Below, one piece after another: positions 46,244 through 54,742 of a DNA stretch of 64,000 bases. The notes under the pieces are model-generated. The model was not told the DNA's origin. It saw nothing but the letters and a program-made list of their open reading frames with translations, and did no database searches. The position numbers and the translations under genes are program-made. Position 1 is the first letter of the stretch. Each line of letters opens with the position of its first letter. Origin of the DNA: Polyangiaceae bacterium (GTDB taxonomy: Bacteria > Myxococcota_A > Polyangia > Polyangiales > Polyangiaceae); the NCBI GenBank assembly GCA_022842465.1, contig JALHPN010000014.1, positions 1 through 64,000 of the forward strand, written 5' to 3'.

Positions 46244-46249
46244 GCTCGC

Positions 46250-46255
46250 GGTATA
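46250..46255 (-). promoter_or_regulatory. -10 hexamer, leaderless start at 46243
   Basis: TATACC, 6 bases before the ATG. Confidence 0.5.
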
Positions 46256-46286
46256 GCCCATGGCGCCGGCGCGGCCCCTCACTTTC

Positions 46287-48113
46287 TCATCGAGTGTCTG
46301 GTCCGTTCATCTTGGTGGGCACGGGGAGGAACGCGCTCGCCGTCTTCCGGCACAGCTCCGCGCGCTCGGGTTTGCCTTCGGCCTCGTACGCCGCGGCGAG
46401 CACGAGGAACGGGCGGGCGTACGCCTTCATGCGGACGCCGCCCCACGAGTCCTTCGCGGGGGGGGACCCCTCGAGCTCGAGCTCCTTCAGCGTCCTCAGG
46501 TTCTCGGCGAGCAGCGCGTCGGGCGGCGGGATCTCCCGCGGTGAGCGCACGATGCGGATGAGCGGTCCGACGGGGTAGCTCGGGATCTTCTTCTCGACGC
46601 CGGCTACATACCAGTCGGTGACGTAGACGGGTCGCCCCGACTCGACGAGCTGCGCGAGGAGTTCGGGGAGGGAGAGCTTCGGGGTCTCCTCGCCCGGCCC
46701 CTTCACGCCGCGGACGATGGGAAGCCCGAGACGCGCGCTCACTTGCTCCGGGTACCAGGCGCCGAGGAGGAGGTGCGGGCTCACGATCTCGACGTCCGGC
46801 CGCTGGCGGAGCGCGCACCTCTGGTAGAGCGCCGCGCCCGTGACGTCGTCGCCGGCGCCGACCACGACCGCGTTCGGCGCCGCGACGTGGAGGACGTTGC
46901 GGAGGTAGTGCTCCGTCGTCGGCCTGTGGCTCTCGGAGACGCGGTCCCACGCCAAGCCCCCGCGAAGGAGCGCAACGGCGAGGAGCACGCCGCCGAGGAT
47001 ACGCGACCGGCGCTCGCGCTCGGCCTCGTTCGCCACGACAAGCCGCATCGTCGCTTCGATCGCGATGGCGGTGAGGACGATCGCGAGCGCCATCGGGAGC
47101 ACGTGGAAGCGTTCGACGACGTGCGCCTGGAGCCCACGCGGCGGGAGATTGAAGCGCGCGACGAAGACAGGACCTGCGAGGAGGAAGCTCGCGACGAGCG
47201 CGACGACCGTGCCCTTCGCGAAGCCGGTCTTGCCGGGACGGACGAGCGCGAGGAGGACGACCACAGCGGCGACGAACGGCACGGCCGCTAGCTCGGACGC
47301 GAGGTTCGTCACGAAGAGAGCGAGCTGCGCGGCAGGCTCCGGCGGCGCGTTCGAGATCGCGAGCTTCGTCGTTCCATAGTCTGCGCGGAGGAAGTGACGG
47401 ACGAGCGCGCCGAGATCGCCAGGCGCCCCCCACGCGCACGCTTCAGCGGCCGGCACGCTGCGCGCGACGACGAGGAGGTAGACGTACGGGACGAGTCCGA
47501 GCGCGAGGCCGAGCACGGCGAGCACGGCAGACCGCGCGGGCGACGACGAGCGACGCACGGTCGAAATGGCCGCGGCGACCCCCACCGGCGCGATGAGCAC
47601 GATCGAGTGATGGTTCGCGAGGCCGAGTCCCGCGAGGAGGCCGAGGAGGAACGCACGGCGCGGAAGCCCCTCCTCGAAGGGCGGCGCGGCGAGGCCCACG
47701 ATCGCCATCGCGAGGAGCGCGTTGAGGGCGAAGACCTCGGGTCCCGTCGCGAGCATCCACGGAAGCGGCGCGAGCGCGAAGAGGCCTGCGAGCGGGAGCG
47801 CGATCTCGCGTCTCACGCCGTGACGGAGGCAGGCCCAGACGAGGGCCGTGACGGCGCCGGCGCCGAGGATCGCGGTCGCGAGCGATGCGCGATGAGCGGG
47901 GCTCGAGGCGGGGAGCCAGGAGAGCGCACGCAGCCAGAGGACGTAGAGCGGGTAGCCGGGCGGATGCGGGACCCCGCCTGCAGCGCCGATCGCGGCGAGC
48001 TCGCCGGCGTCTCCGCCGAGGAGCCATCGCGAGGCCGTCGCGAGGTACACGACGGCCGATGCCACGAACGTCCCGACGAGGAGCGACCTCTCACGCGACG
48101 GGGGCGACGACAT
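46287..48113 (-). CDS. DUF2723-family polytopic membrane protein
   Basis: 608 residues. LLGGDAGELAAIGAAGG then VPHPPGYPLYVLW is the DUF2723 signature (DxGEf...HPPGyPLY), a GT-C-like fold with the Asp/Glu expected to act at the membrane face. About ten hydrophobic helices follow, and then a soluble C-terminal part. Related proteins are protein O-mannosyltransferase-like (TMEM260 type). Acceptor unknown. ATG at 48113 has TACGCT 9 bases upstream. Confidence 0.85.
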   Translation of the reverse strand: MSSPPSRERSLLVGTFVASAVVYLATASRWLLGGDAGELAAIGAAGGVPHPPGYPLYVLWLRALSWLPASSPAHRASLATAILGAGAVTALVWACLRHGVRREIALPLAGLFALAPLPWMLATGPEVFALNALLAMAIVGLAAPPFEEGLPRRAFLLGLLAGLGLANHHSIVLIAPVGVAAAISTVRRSSSPARSAVLAVLGLALGLVPYVYLLVVARSVPAAEACAWGAPGDLGALVRHFLRADYGTTKLAISNAPPEPAAQLALFVTNLASELAAVPFVAAVVVLLALVRPGKTGFAKGTVVALVASFLLAGPVFVARFNLPPRGLQAHVVERFHVLPMALAIVLTAIAIEATMRLVVANEAERERRSRILGGVLLAVALLRGGLAWDRVSESHRPTTEHYLRNVLHVAAPNAVVVGAGDDVTGAALYQRCALRQRPDVEIVSPHLLLGAWYPEQVSARLGLPIVRGVKGPGEETPKLSLPELLAQLVESGRPVYVTDWYVAGVEKKIPSYPVGPLIRIVRSPREIPPPDALLAENLRTLKELELEGSPPAKDSWGGVRMKAYARPFLVLAAAYEAEGKPERAELCRKTASAFLPVPTKMNGPDTR

Positions 48114-48214
48114 GCGCGCGTGAGCGTACGAGCCCGCCGCGTCGCCGGCCCAGGTTTCGGCCAGGTGGGCGACAAACGCGGTGCTTGCCGGGGTAGCGAG
48201 CTGGCACACGGGGG

Positions 48215-48570
48215 ACGCCGCGGTGCACGAGCGTTTCAACCTGCACGCCAGCGTCCATGTCCCCGCCCACGACGACCTCGCGCGCGAGCGACTCTGCCGC
48301 TACCTCGCAAGGCCCGCCTTCTACCCCTTCGGGTATCGCGAAGCGCGCTCGCTCGCGCGCTTCGGCATCCGTCGCGACGGCCTCGTCGTCTACCGGGTGA
48401 AGCGGGCCGGGCGCGGACGCGTCACGCAGCGCGTGATGACGCCGAGAGAATGCTCGCGCGCCTCGCAGCGATGGTGCCGCCGCCGCGCTACCCGCTTCTT
48501 CGGCTGCACGGGGTGCTCGCGCCGCGCCACGCATGCGCGCGCGCGCGTGGTCCCGCGCCCGCCCAAATCG
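48215..48570 (+). pseudogene. IS91-type transposase relic
   Basis: FNLHASVHVPAHDDLARERL, CRYLARPAF, YRVKRAGRGRVT and RVMTP, then in the next frame MLARLAAMVPPPRYPLLR and LHGVLAPRHA, match the C-terminal half of IS91-family Y2 transposases. A frameshift near 48447 separates the two parts and the N-terminal half is gone. The 320 bases after it, to 48891, hold nothing I can support. Confidence 0.75.
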
Positions 48571-48891
48571 CATGCAAGATGCACGCGCTCCTCGCCTCCG
48601 AACCGCGCGAACTCCAAGGCGGAAGCGACGGCGGCCGCCGTCGTTCCTCCGCTCGAGCGACCGAGGCCGCCCGCGCCGCGGGGGGACGGGCGAGGCGGCG
48701 TTCGTCCCGACCACGGAGGCCGCCCACCGCGAGGGCGAGCTTCCCGTCACGGCGCGGAATCGCCGAATCGCCGGGACGTCCGCGAGGCGTGTATGGATCG
48801 CCCGGACGGCCCGCGGTCCGCGTATGGCCGAGCGCCCTGCGAGCGCAGCGCCCGAGGAGGTCGGACTGGCCGACTCCTCTGACAGCGGGGG

Positions 48892-50043
48892 TTACCTTGA
48901 GGACACGTGCATGGGCGGCCGCCGACGGCGGAGCGCAAACACAAAGAGCCCGACGAGGAGCGCGCACCACGAACCCCTCGCACCGGAGGTCCTCGAGACC
49001 GCGCAGCTGGCGTCTCGCTCTTCGGCGTCGGGCGAGCTCTCCGCGGAGCTCTCCGCGGAGCTCGCGGGCGTCGCCTCCTCACGTACGAGCGCTGGGGAGG
49101 CGCTCGTCTCGCGGGAGTCATCCTTCGTGGCATCGCCCTCGCGGCCAGCGTCAGGCGCGACGGAGCCTTCGACGTGCGCCGCATCACCGCCTCCCCCCGC
49201 ATCGGTAGGCAGAGACGGGGCGGCAGGCGGGTTCGCCTGGATGACCTGCTCGATCCAGCTCACGTCGATAGGCGAGTACAGGACGCCGCTGCCAGGGTTC
49301 GCCAAATCATGAACCCATGTAAATGCACCGTAACTCTTCCCGTCACAGAACAGCGGGCCGCCACTGTCGCCCTGGTACGGGATGCCATTGCCCCAGTACA
49401 CTTCGATGGCGCTTGGGGAAGCAGAGCTCGGCATGACGCGTGCGGTCTTCTTCGCGAACAGCTCCCAAGTGTCCGTGCTCGTGCGCCCGAAGCCTACTGC
49501 GGTGCACTGCGAGGAACCCGTGGGCAGAGCCGTGGGAGCGCGGAGGGAGATCGGTTGAATCGTCGTCGGCGTCGCTAGCACCAGGAACCCGAGGTCCCTC
49601 GTGTACGGTTCGGTGAACAGCGAAGCTGAGGGATGAACTCCACGCTTCGCGATGGCGTGCTTCGTCATGCCCGGAAGGCTGTCGAGGAGCGTCTTCGTGA
49701 CTTTCGGAGGATTCATGATGGGAGCGCCCGGCCCCGTGTAGAACCCGTAAGTGGTGACCGGATTCGGCTGTCGGGATGTCTTGCCGAAGCAGTGGGCGGC
49801 CGTCAGCACGACGTTGGGGGAGACGAGGGAACCCGTGCAGTAGAGGTCGTCGCCACCGACGATGCCAACGGCGGGGTAACCTTGCGTGGCGTTGCCGCCG
49901 ACGATCGACTGCGTCGCCGTGCCGAGCCGCTCCTCGCCGCTGTCGCCTTGCCCGCACGCTGCGACGAGCCCGATCGCGATCCACCCCGCCGCGGTCCGGA
50001 CCGAAGCCCTCTCCAACGCACCCTGACGCATCGGTCTGCCCAT
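48892..50043 (-). CDS. Secreted trypsin-like serine protease with MYXO-CTERM-like tail
   Basis: About 383 residues. Signal/lipobox region (GLVAAC), mature start IVGGNATQGYPAVG. The S1 triad is present: His in LTAAHCFG, Asp in TRDLGFLVL, Ser in YQGDSGGPLFC. An Asp/Ser/Glu-rich linker with an AESSAESS repeat leads to a Cys, a hydrophobic helix (WCALLVGLFVFAL) and RRRR, the pattern of MYXO-CTERM surface-sorting tails. The peptidase probably acts at the cell surface. Start uncertain between 50043 and 50031. Confidence 0.9.
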   Translation of the reverse strand: MGRPMRQGALERASVRTAAGWIAIGLVAACGQGDSGEERLGTATQSIVGGNATQGYPAVGIVGGDDLYCTGSLVSPNVVLTAAHCFGKTSRQPNPVTTYGFYTGPGAPIMNPPKVTKTLLDSLPGMTKHAIAKRGVHPSASLFTEPYTRDLGFLVLATPTTIQPISLRAPTALPTGSSQCTAVGFGRTSTDTWELFAKKTARVMPSSASPSAIEVYWGNGIPYQGDSGGPLFCDGKSYGAFTWVHDLANPGSGVLYSPIDVSWIEQVIQANPPAAPSLPTDAGGGGDAAHVEGSVAPDAGREGDATKDDSRETSASPALVREEATPASSAESSAESSPDAEERDASCAVSRTSGARGSWCALLVGLFVFALRRRRPPMHVSSR

Positions 50044-50423
50044 TCTCCTGAGTTCGCCGTGTTCGCAGGTCACCTGCGCGCCGGCGCAGTCCGACGAAGC
50101 GTTGGTATCCGTTTCAGCACATCCCATGCCGCGGTCGAGTCGCCTCAATCGCCAGGGCGAAAGCAGCAGCGATGCAGCCCTGCTAGGACGCGCGAGATGC
50201 TTCACGATCCCACATCGAGCAGGCAAAGCACTCCGACAGCGCCAAACGAGAAGACACACCCGCACGACCGTGACGAGCCCAGCACGCCGAGCGTGTCGAG
50301 CTCACGCTCATGGTGACGCGTCTCCGTGGGGCCGCTCCCGCTCGTGTTCGCTCGTGGGTGCACCGCGTCCAGCTCGATACGTGGCAAGCGCCGATCAGGG
50401 TTCCCGAGCAGGCCCTTCGTAGT
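50044..50423. other. Intergenic DNA next to IS relics
   Basis: No gene, RNA or regulatory element recognised in these 380 bases. The IS3-type terminus begins at its right border. Confidence 0.5.
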
Positions 50424-50614
50424 TGAACCGCGCCGGGTTTCCCGGAGGCGGATTTCGTTGAGTCAGGCCACCGCGGCCTGACTCCTCTCTCGTCGACTGT
50501 ACTCCGCTTCGAACTCGGCCGGCGGCACGAAGCCGATGGGCCGAGCAGGCGCTCGGTGTTGAACCAGTGCACCCAGTTCAAGGTCGCGTGCTCCACGTCC
50601 TCGAGGCTGCGCCA
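50424..50614 (-). pseudogene. 3' end of an IS3-family transposase, with IS terminus
   Basis: WRSLEDVEHATLNWVHWFN and TERLLG, then after a one-base frameshift near 50540 IGFVPPAEFEAEYSRRE and a stop, are the standard IS3 orfB C-terminus. TGAACCGCGCCGGGTTTCCC at 50424 is a typical IS3 terminal repeat. An 8-base inverted repeat (GTCAGGCC/GGCCTGAC, 50462-50482) lies over the stop. Only the last third of the gene survives. Confidence 0.8.
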
Positions 50615-50736
50615 AGATGGGCGTCCGCTCGGGCGACGACCTGATGTAGCCGCTTCGTCCGCCGAACGTCGCCGAGGTCCGCGTTGACGAACTCGTGCCG
50701 AATTTCCCGCAGGTCCTTCGACCGTGCGTAGCTCAT
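50615..50736 (-). pseudogene. N-terminal fragment of an IS4/Tn5-type transposase
   Basis: MSYARSKDLREIRHEF then VNADLGDVRRTKRLHQVV matches the transposase DNA-binding domain at the start of Tn5/IS50-like transposases (F..ADLGDARRT.RL). It breaks off exactly where the IS3 fragment begins, so one element inserted into or recombined with the other. Confidence 0.65.
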
Positions 50737-50938
50737 GCCACCTTTTGGTCAGTCCGAGATCTCCGGGTCAAGGAGCAGGTGCGAGAGATGTGCGGGATCC
50801 TGTGGCCGCGGCCAGGCCGGCTCGCCAGCGGCCACCGCGCTGGCGCCCGAAACGCGCGGACGTACGAGCGCGACGCTCCGGCACGGCGCGTGCTCCTGCT
50901 AGGGCCATGTCCTCCCTCCCCGCGCCTCGACGGCGCGC

Positions 50939-50944
50939 TACGAT
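50939..50944 (+). promoter_or_regulatory. -10 hexamer, leaderless start at 50952
   Basis: TACGAT, 7 bases before the ATG of the Uma2 gene. Confidence 0.5.
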
Positions 50945-50951
50945 CGACGAC

Positions 50952-51509
50952 ATGACGCGTCCCGCTCGTCCTGCCCGCTACGCCGACATCGAGGCGCTGC
51001 CCGAGAACGTCGTCGGCGAAATCCTGGACGGCGTCCTCTACACGCACGCGCGACCGGCGACGCCCCACGCCGCCGCCGCTGCGGCGATCGGCGAGGAGCT
51101 CGGACCGCCCTTCAAGCGAAGCCGAGGCGGTCCGGGCGGCTGGATGATCCTGCACGAACCGGAGCTCCACCTCGTCGAGGACGTTCTCGTTCCGGATCTC
51201 GCCGGGTGGCGTCGGGAGCGCATGCCGGAGCTGCCTCACGCACCGGCCGTGACGCTCGCCCCCGACTGGGCATGCGAAGTCCTCTCACCGTCCACGGAGC
51301 GCGTCGACCGCGGCGTGAAGCTCGCGATCTACGCTCGCCAGACGGTCGGCCACCTCTGGCTCGTGAACCCCCTCGCCCAGACGCTCGAGATCTTGCGCCT
51401 CGACGGCGAGACGTACCGCGTCGCCGTCGTGCACGGAGGCGACGCGAAGGTGCGCGCCGAGCCCTTCGAGGCGATCGAGCTCGACCTAGCCGTGCTCTGG
51501 GCGCGCTGA
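50952..51509 (+). CDS. Uma2-family (DUF820) putative restriction endonuclease
   Basis: 185 residues. GEILDGVLYTHARP, the acidic VLVPDLAGWRRERMP, and WACEVLSPSTERVDRGVKL then YARQTVGHLWLVNP form the PD-(D/E)XK-like core of Uma2 proteins, usually of unknown target. The Asp and Glu of the expected metal site are present. It sits directly beside transposase relics. The adjacent ABC-F gene is convergent. Confidence 0.9.
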   Translation: MTRPARPARYADIEALPENVVGEILDGVLYTHARPATPHAAAAAAIGEELGPPFKRSRGGPGGWMILHEPELHLVEDVLVPDLAGWRRERMPELPHAPAVTLAPDWACEVLSPSTERVDRGVKLAIYARQTVGHLWLVNPLAQTLEILRLDGETYRVAVVHGGDAKVRAEPFEAIELDLAVLWAR

Positions 51510-51519
51510 GCCGCTCGGC

Positions 51520-53148
51520 TCAGCTCGCCTGGCGCATGCCGGGGGCCTCGCGGCCGGTCGCGGCGACGTACTCGTCGTAGGGGCCGCCGTAGACGTGCGG
51601 GCGGACGCCGGGGGCGAGCTCGATGACGCGCGTCGCGATCGCGCGGAGAAACGCGCGATCGTGGGAGACGAACACGATCGTCCCCTCGTACTCCGAGAGC
51701 GCCTTCACGAGCGCGCGCTTCGTCACGAGGTCGAGGTGGTTCGTCGGCTCGTCGAGGACGAGCAGGTTCGGCGCGTCGAAGAGGATCTTCGCGAGCGCGA
51801 GGCGGGCCTTCTCGCCTCCGGAGAGGACCTTGATCGGCTTCTCGTGATCGTCGCCGTGGAACCCGAAGGCGCCCGCGAGGCTGCGGAGCGTGCCGAGGTT
51901 CGTCGTCGGCGAGTGCGCGACGAGCTCCTCGATGACGGTGCGGCTCGCGTCGAGCTGCTCGAGCTGGTGCTGCGCGAAGTACCCCATCGTGACGGACGCG
52001 CCGACGGTCACGCTTCCCGCATCGGGAGACGTCACCCCCGCCATCATCTTGAGGAGCGTCGTCTTGCCCGCGCCGTTCTCGCCCATGACTGCCCAGCGCT
52101 CGTTGCGCCGGACGAGGAGGCTGAGCTCGTCGTGGATGACGCGGCTGCCGTACTGCTTGCCGACCTTCTCCACCTTGATGACGTCGTCGCCGGAGCGCTG
52201 CGCCTTCTTGAAGTCGAACGTCTTCTCGATGATGCGGCGGGGAGGCTCGACCTTCTCGATCTTCTCGAGCTTCTTCACGCGCGACTGGACCTGCGCGGCG
52301 TGGCTCGCGCGCGCCTTGAAGCGCGCGATGAACGCCTCCTCCTTCGCGAGCATCGCTTGCTGGCGCTCGTACTGCGCCTGCTGCTGGGCGGAGGCGAGCG
52401 CGCGCTGCTGCTCGTAGAACTCGTAGTCGCCCGAGTACGACTTGATGTCGCCCGCGTCGATCTCGACGATCTTCGCGACGACGCGGTTCATGACGTCCCG
52501 ATCGTGGCACGTCATGAGGACCGCACCGGGGTAGTCCTTGAGGAACGCCTCGAGCCAGATGATGGACTCGATGTCGAGGTAGTTCGTCGGCTCGTCGAGG
52601 AGGAGAACGTCGGGGCGCGCGAGGAGGATCTGCGCGAGCGCGACGCGCATCTTCCAGCCGCCCGAGAGCGCGCCCACGTCGCCGGCGATGAGCTCGGGGG
52701 CGAAGCCGAGCCCGGCGAGGATCGCCTGGGCGCGGGCCTCGAGGTCGTAGCCGCCGAGCTCCTGGTAGCGGGCCTGGACCTCGCCGAAGCGCTCGACGAG
52801 CGTGTTCATGTCCTCGTCGCCGGGGTCGCCGAGCTTGTGCTCGAGCTTCGCGAGCTCCTCGCCGAGCGCGCCCGCCTCCCCTGCCCCGGACAAGGTCTCG
52901 GCGAGGACGCTGCGGCCCTTCAGATCGCCGACGTCCTGGCGGAAGTAGCCGAGGCTGAGGCGCTTCGGCCGGTCGACCATGCCGTCGTCCGGATGCTCCT
53001 CGCCGGTGATGAGCCGGAAGATGGTGCTCTTGCCGGCGCCGTTCGGGCCGACCAAGCCGACCTTCTCGCCGGTGCCGAGGTGGAAGGACGCGTCGACGAA
53101 CAGGATCTGGCCGCCGTACTGCTTCGAGACGTTCGAAAACGAGATCAT
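51520..53148 (-). CDS. ABC-F family ATPase (Uup/YbiT-like)
   Basis: 542 residues with two nucleotide-binding domains and no membrane segments. Site 1: GPNGAGKST, LSGGWKMRVALA, VLLLDEPTNYLD. Site 2: GENGAGKTT, LSGGEKARLALA, LLVLDEPTNHLD. Between them is a long charged helical linker (P-site tRNA interaction motif, about 235-310). ABC-F proteins act on ribosomes, in translation rescue or antibiotic protection. Subfamily not decided. Confidence 0.96.
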   Translation of the reverse strand: MISFSNVSKQYGGQILFVDASFHLGTGEKVGLVGPNGAGKSTIFRLITGEEHPDDGMVDRPKRLSLGYFRQDVGDLKGRSVLAETLSGAGEAGALGEELAKLEHKLGDPGDEDMNTLVERFGEVQARYQELGGYDLEARAQAILAGLGFAPELIAGDVGALSGGWKMRVALAQILLARPDVLLLDEPTNYLDIESIIWLEAFLKDYPGAVLMTCHDRDVMNRVVAKIVEIDAGDIKSYSGDYEFYEQQRALASAQQQAQYERQQAMLAKEEAFIARFKARASHAAQVQSRVKKLEKIEKVEPPRRIIEKTFDFKKAQRSGDDVIKVEKVGKQYGSRVIHDELSLLVRRNERWAVMGENGAGKTTLLKMMAGVTSPDAGSVTVGASVTMGYFAQHQLEQLDASRTVIEELVAHSPTTNLGTLRSLAGAFGFHGDDHEKPIKVLSGGEKARLALAKILFDAPNLLVLDEPTNHLDLVTKRALVKALSEYEGTIVFVSHDRAFLRAIATRVIELAPGVRPHVYGGPYDEYVAATGREAPGMRQAS

Positions 53149-53206
53149 CGGGAGAGTGTCCGCCTCTTTAGCATGGCGAGCCGCGCCCGCTTATAGTGTC
53201 GGCGCG

Positions 53207-54742
53207 ATGCTCGCGTTCGCCATCCGGCGCGCGGTCTGGGCGCTGCCGACCCTGTTCGGCGTCAGCCTGGTCGTGTTCCTCCTGACCACGCTCCTGCCCG
53301 ACCCCGGCGGAGAGGGGGAGGACGCGACCGCAGAGCTCGCGTCCCGGATGCGCGCGGCCGAGCTCCGGCGGTCGCGGTTCCTCGATCTGCCTCGCTTCCT
53401 GAACACGTCCCCCCGGGACGTCGGCACGCGGGTCGACGAGTACGTCTCCCACCTGGCCGCGGCCGATGCCGAGGCCCCGTTCGCGGCCGCCCGTCTCACG
53501 CAGATGGGCGGCGCGGCGCTCCCGTGGCTCCTCCCGAAGCTCGACAACCTGACGCCTTCCGAGCGCGGCCGGGTCGCGCTCGCCCTCGCGCCGGTCGCTC
53601 GCCGCATGGGCCTTGGCGACGAGCGAGACCTAGGGACCCCCGCGCTCGCGGCCCTCTTCTGGACGCGCTTCTGGGACGACCGCTCCGTCGACTTCACGGC
53701 CCCTGCCGTCCGCCGCGGGGTCCTCCGCCTCGTGGAGCGTGGCACGGAGCTCCGGGAGCAGGAGCTCGTCCTCGTCGACACGTTCGCGCTCCGCGAGGTC
53801 ATCGCGGCGATGAAGCGGACGCGCGACCGAGAGGCGCTCGTGCGCTTGACGCGCCTCGCCGCGCACGTGACGGGACAGGGCCGCGTCGTCCCCACCGGCG
53901 CGGACCCGGCGCAGGCGAAGGCCATCGTCTCGGAGTGGTCGTCGTGGTGGTTCGTCCACGAGACCGACTACGTCGAGCTCCGTGGCGGCGAGAAGGTCGC
54001 GGCGAGCATCTCGCAGACGCGCTACGCGAAGTGGATGCTCGGGGCGGCCACCGGCCAGCTCGGGCTCTCGACCCGCGACGGGCTGCCGATCCTCGACAAG
54101 CTCCTCGTGCGCGCGCCCATCACCCTCGGGATGGCGCTCCTCGGTCTCCTCCTCGGACTGGCTCTCGCGGTGCCGCTCGGGGCCCTCGCCGCCTGGCAAC
54201 GCGGGCGCGCGATCGATCACGTCACCGGGGCGGTGATGGTCGCTCTCTACGCGCTCCCGACCTTCCTCGTCGCGGAGGTGCTGCGCGTCCGCGCCGGCGG
54301 ACAGCTCCTCTACGAGACGTTCTTCCCCGTCGTCGCGCTCGCGACCGTCGCCGTCGCCGCGACCACCCAGCAGCAGCGCGCCGCGATGATCGAGGCGCTC
54401 GCCGAGGACTACGTGCGCGTCGCACGCGCGAAGGGAGCGCGCACGCTGCGCGTCGCGGTGGTCCATGCGCTCCGGAACGCGCTCGTGCCGACGGTGACGC
54501 TCGCGGGCCTCCAGTTCCCTGCCCTCCTCGGCGCGGCGTTCGTGGTCGAGGAGGTCTTCGACATCCACGGGATGGGCTGGGAGACGCTCCGCGCGATCGA
54601 GGCGCGCGACGCGGCATGGATCGTCGGCGTGACCTTGCTCTGCGCCGTCGTCACGACGTTCGGCCTCGTCATGAGCGACGTCGCGTACGGCATCCTCGAT
54701 CCCCGCGTCCGTGAGTCGTGGGCCGGAGCGCGCCGCTCGTGA
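53207..54742 (+). CDS. DppB/YejB-type ABC permease with large extracytoplasmic insert
   Basis: 511 residues against about 310-365 for typical DppB/YejB. TM1 (IRRAVWALPTLFGVSLVVFLL) is normal. The remaining helices (VRAPITLGMALLGLLLGLALA onward) and the EAA loop (EDYVRVARAKGARTLRV) fit oligopeptide permeases. Between them lie about 250 extra residues, partly HEAT-like (GGAALPWLLPKL, ERGRVALALAPVARRM). TATAGT ends 9 bases before the ATG. No binding protein or ATPase gene is adjacent. Confidence 0.88.
   Translation: MLAFAIRRAVWALPTLFGVSLVVFLLTTLLPDPGGEGEDATAELASRMRAAELRRSRFLDLPRFLNTSPRDVGTRVDEYVSHLAAADAEAPFAAARLTQMGGAALPWLLPKLDNLTPSERGRVALALAPVARRMGLGDERDLGTPALAALFWTRFWDDRSVDFTAPAVRRGVLRLVERGTELREQELVLVDTFALREVIAAMKRTRDREALVRLTRLAAHVTGQGRVVPTGADPAQAKAIVSEWSSWWFVHETDYVELRGGEKVAASISQTRYAKWMLGAATGQLGLSTRDGLPILDKLLVRAPITLGMALLGLLLGLALAVPLGALAAWQRGRAIDHVTGAVMVALYALPTFLVAEVLRVRAGGQLLYETFFPVVALATVAVAATTQQQRAAMIEALAEDYVRVARAKGARTLRVAVVHALRNALVPTVTLAGLQFPALLGAAFVVEEVFDIHGMGWETLRAIEARDAAWIVGVTLLCAVVTTFGLVMSDVAYGILDPRVRESWAGARRS

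Noticed and set aside
49021-49060. Palindromic GAGCTCTCCGCG tandem as a regulatory element
   Set aside because: It lies within the protease coding region and encodes the repetitive AESS linker, which explains it.
52979-53206. Upstream extension of the DppB-like frame
   Set aside because: It overlaps the ABC-F gene; ATG 53207 begins a normal TM1 and has its own -10.
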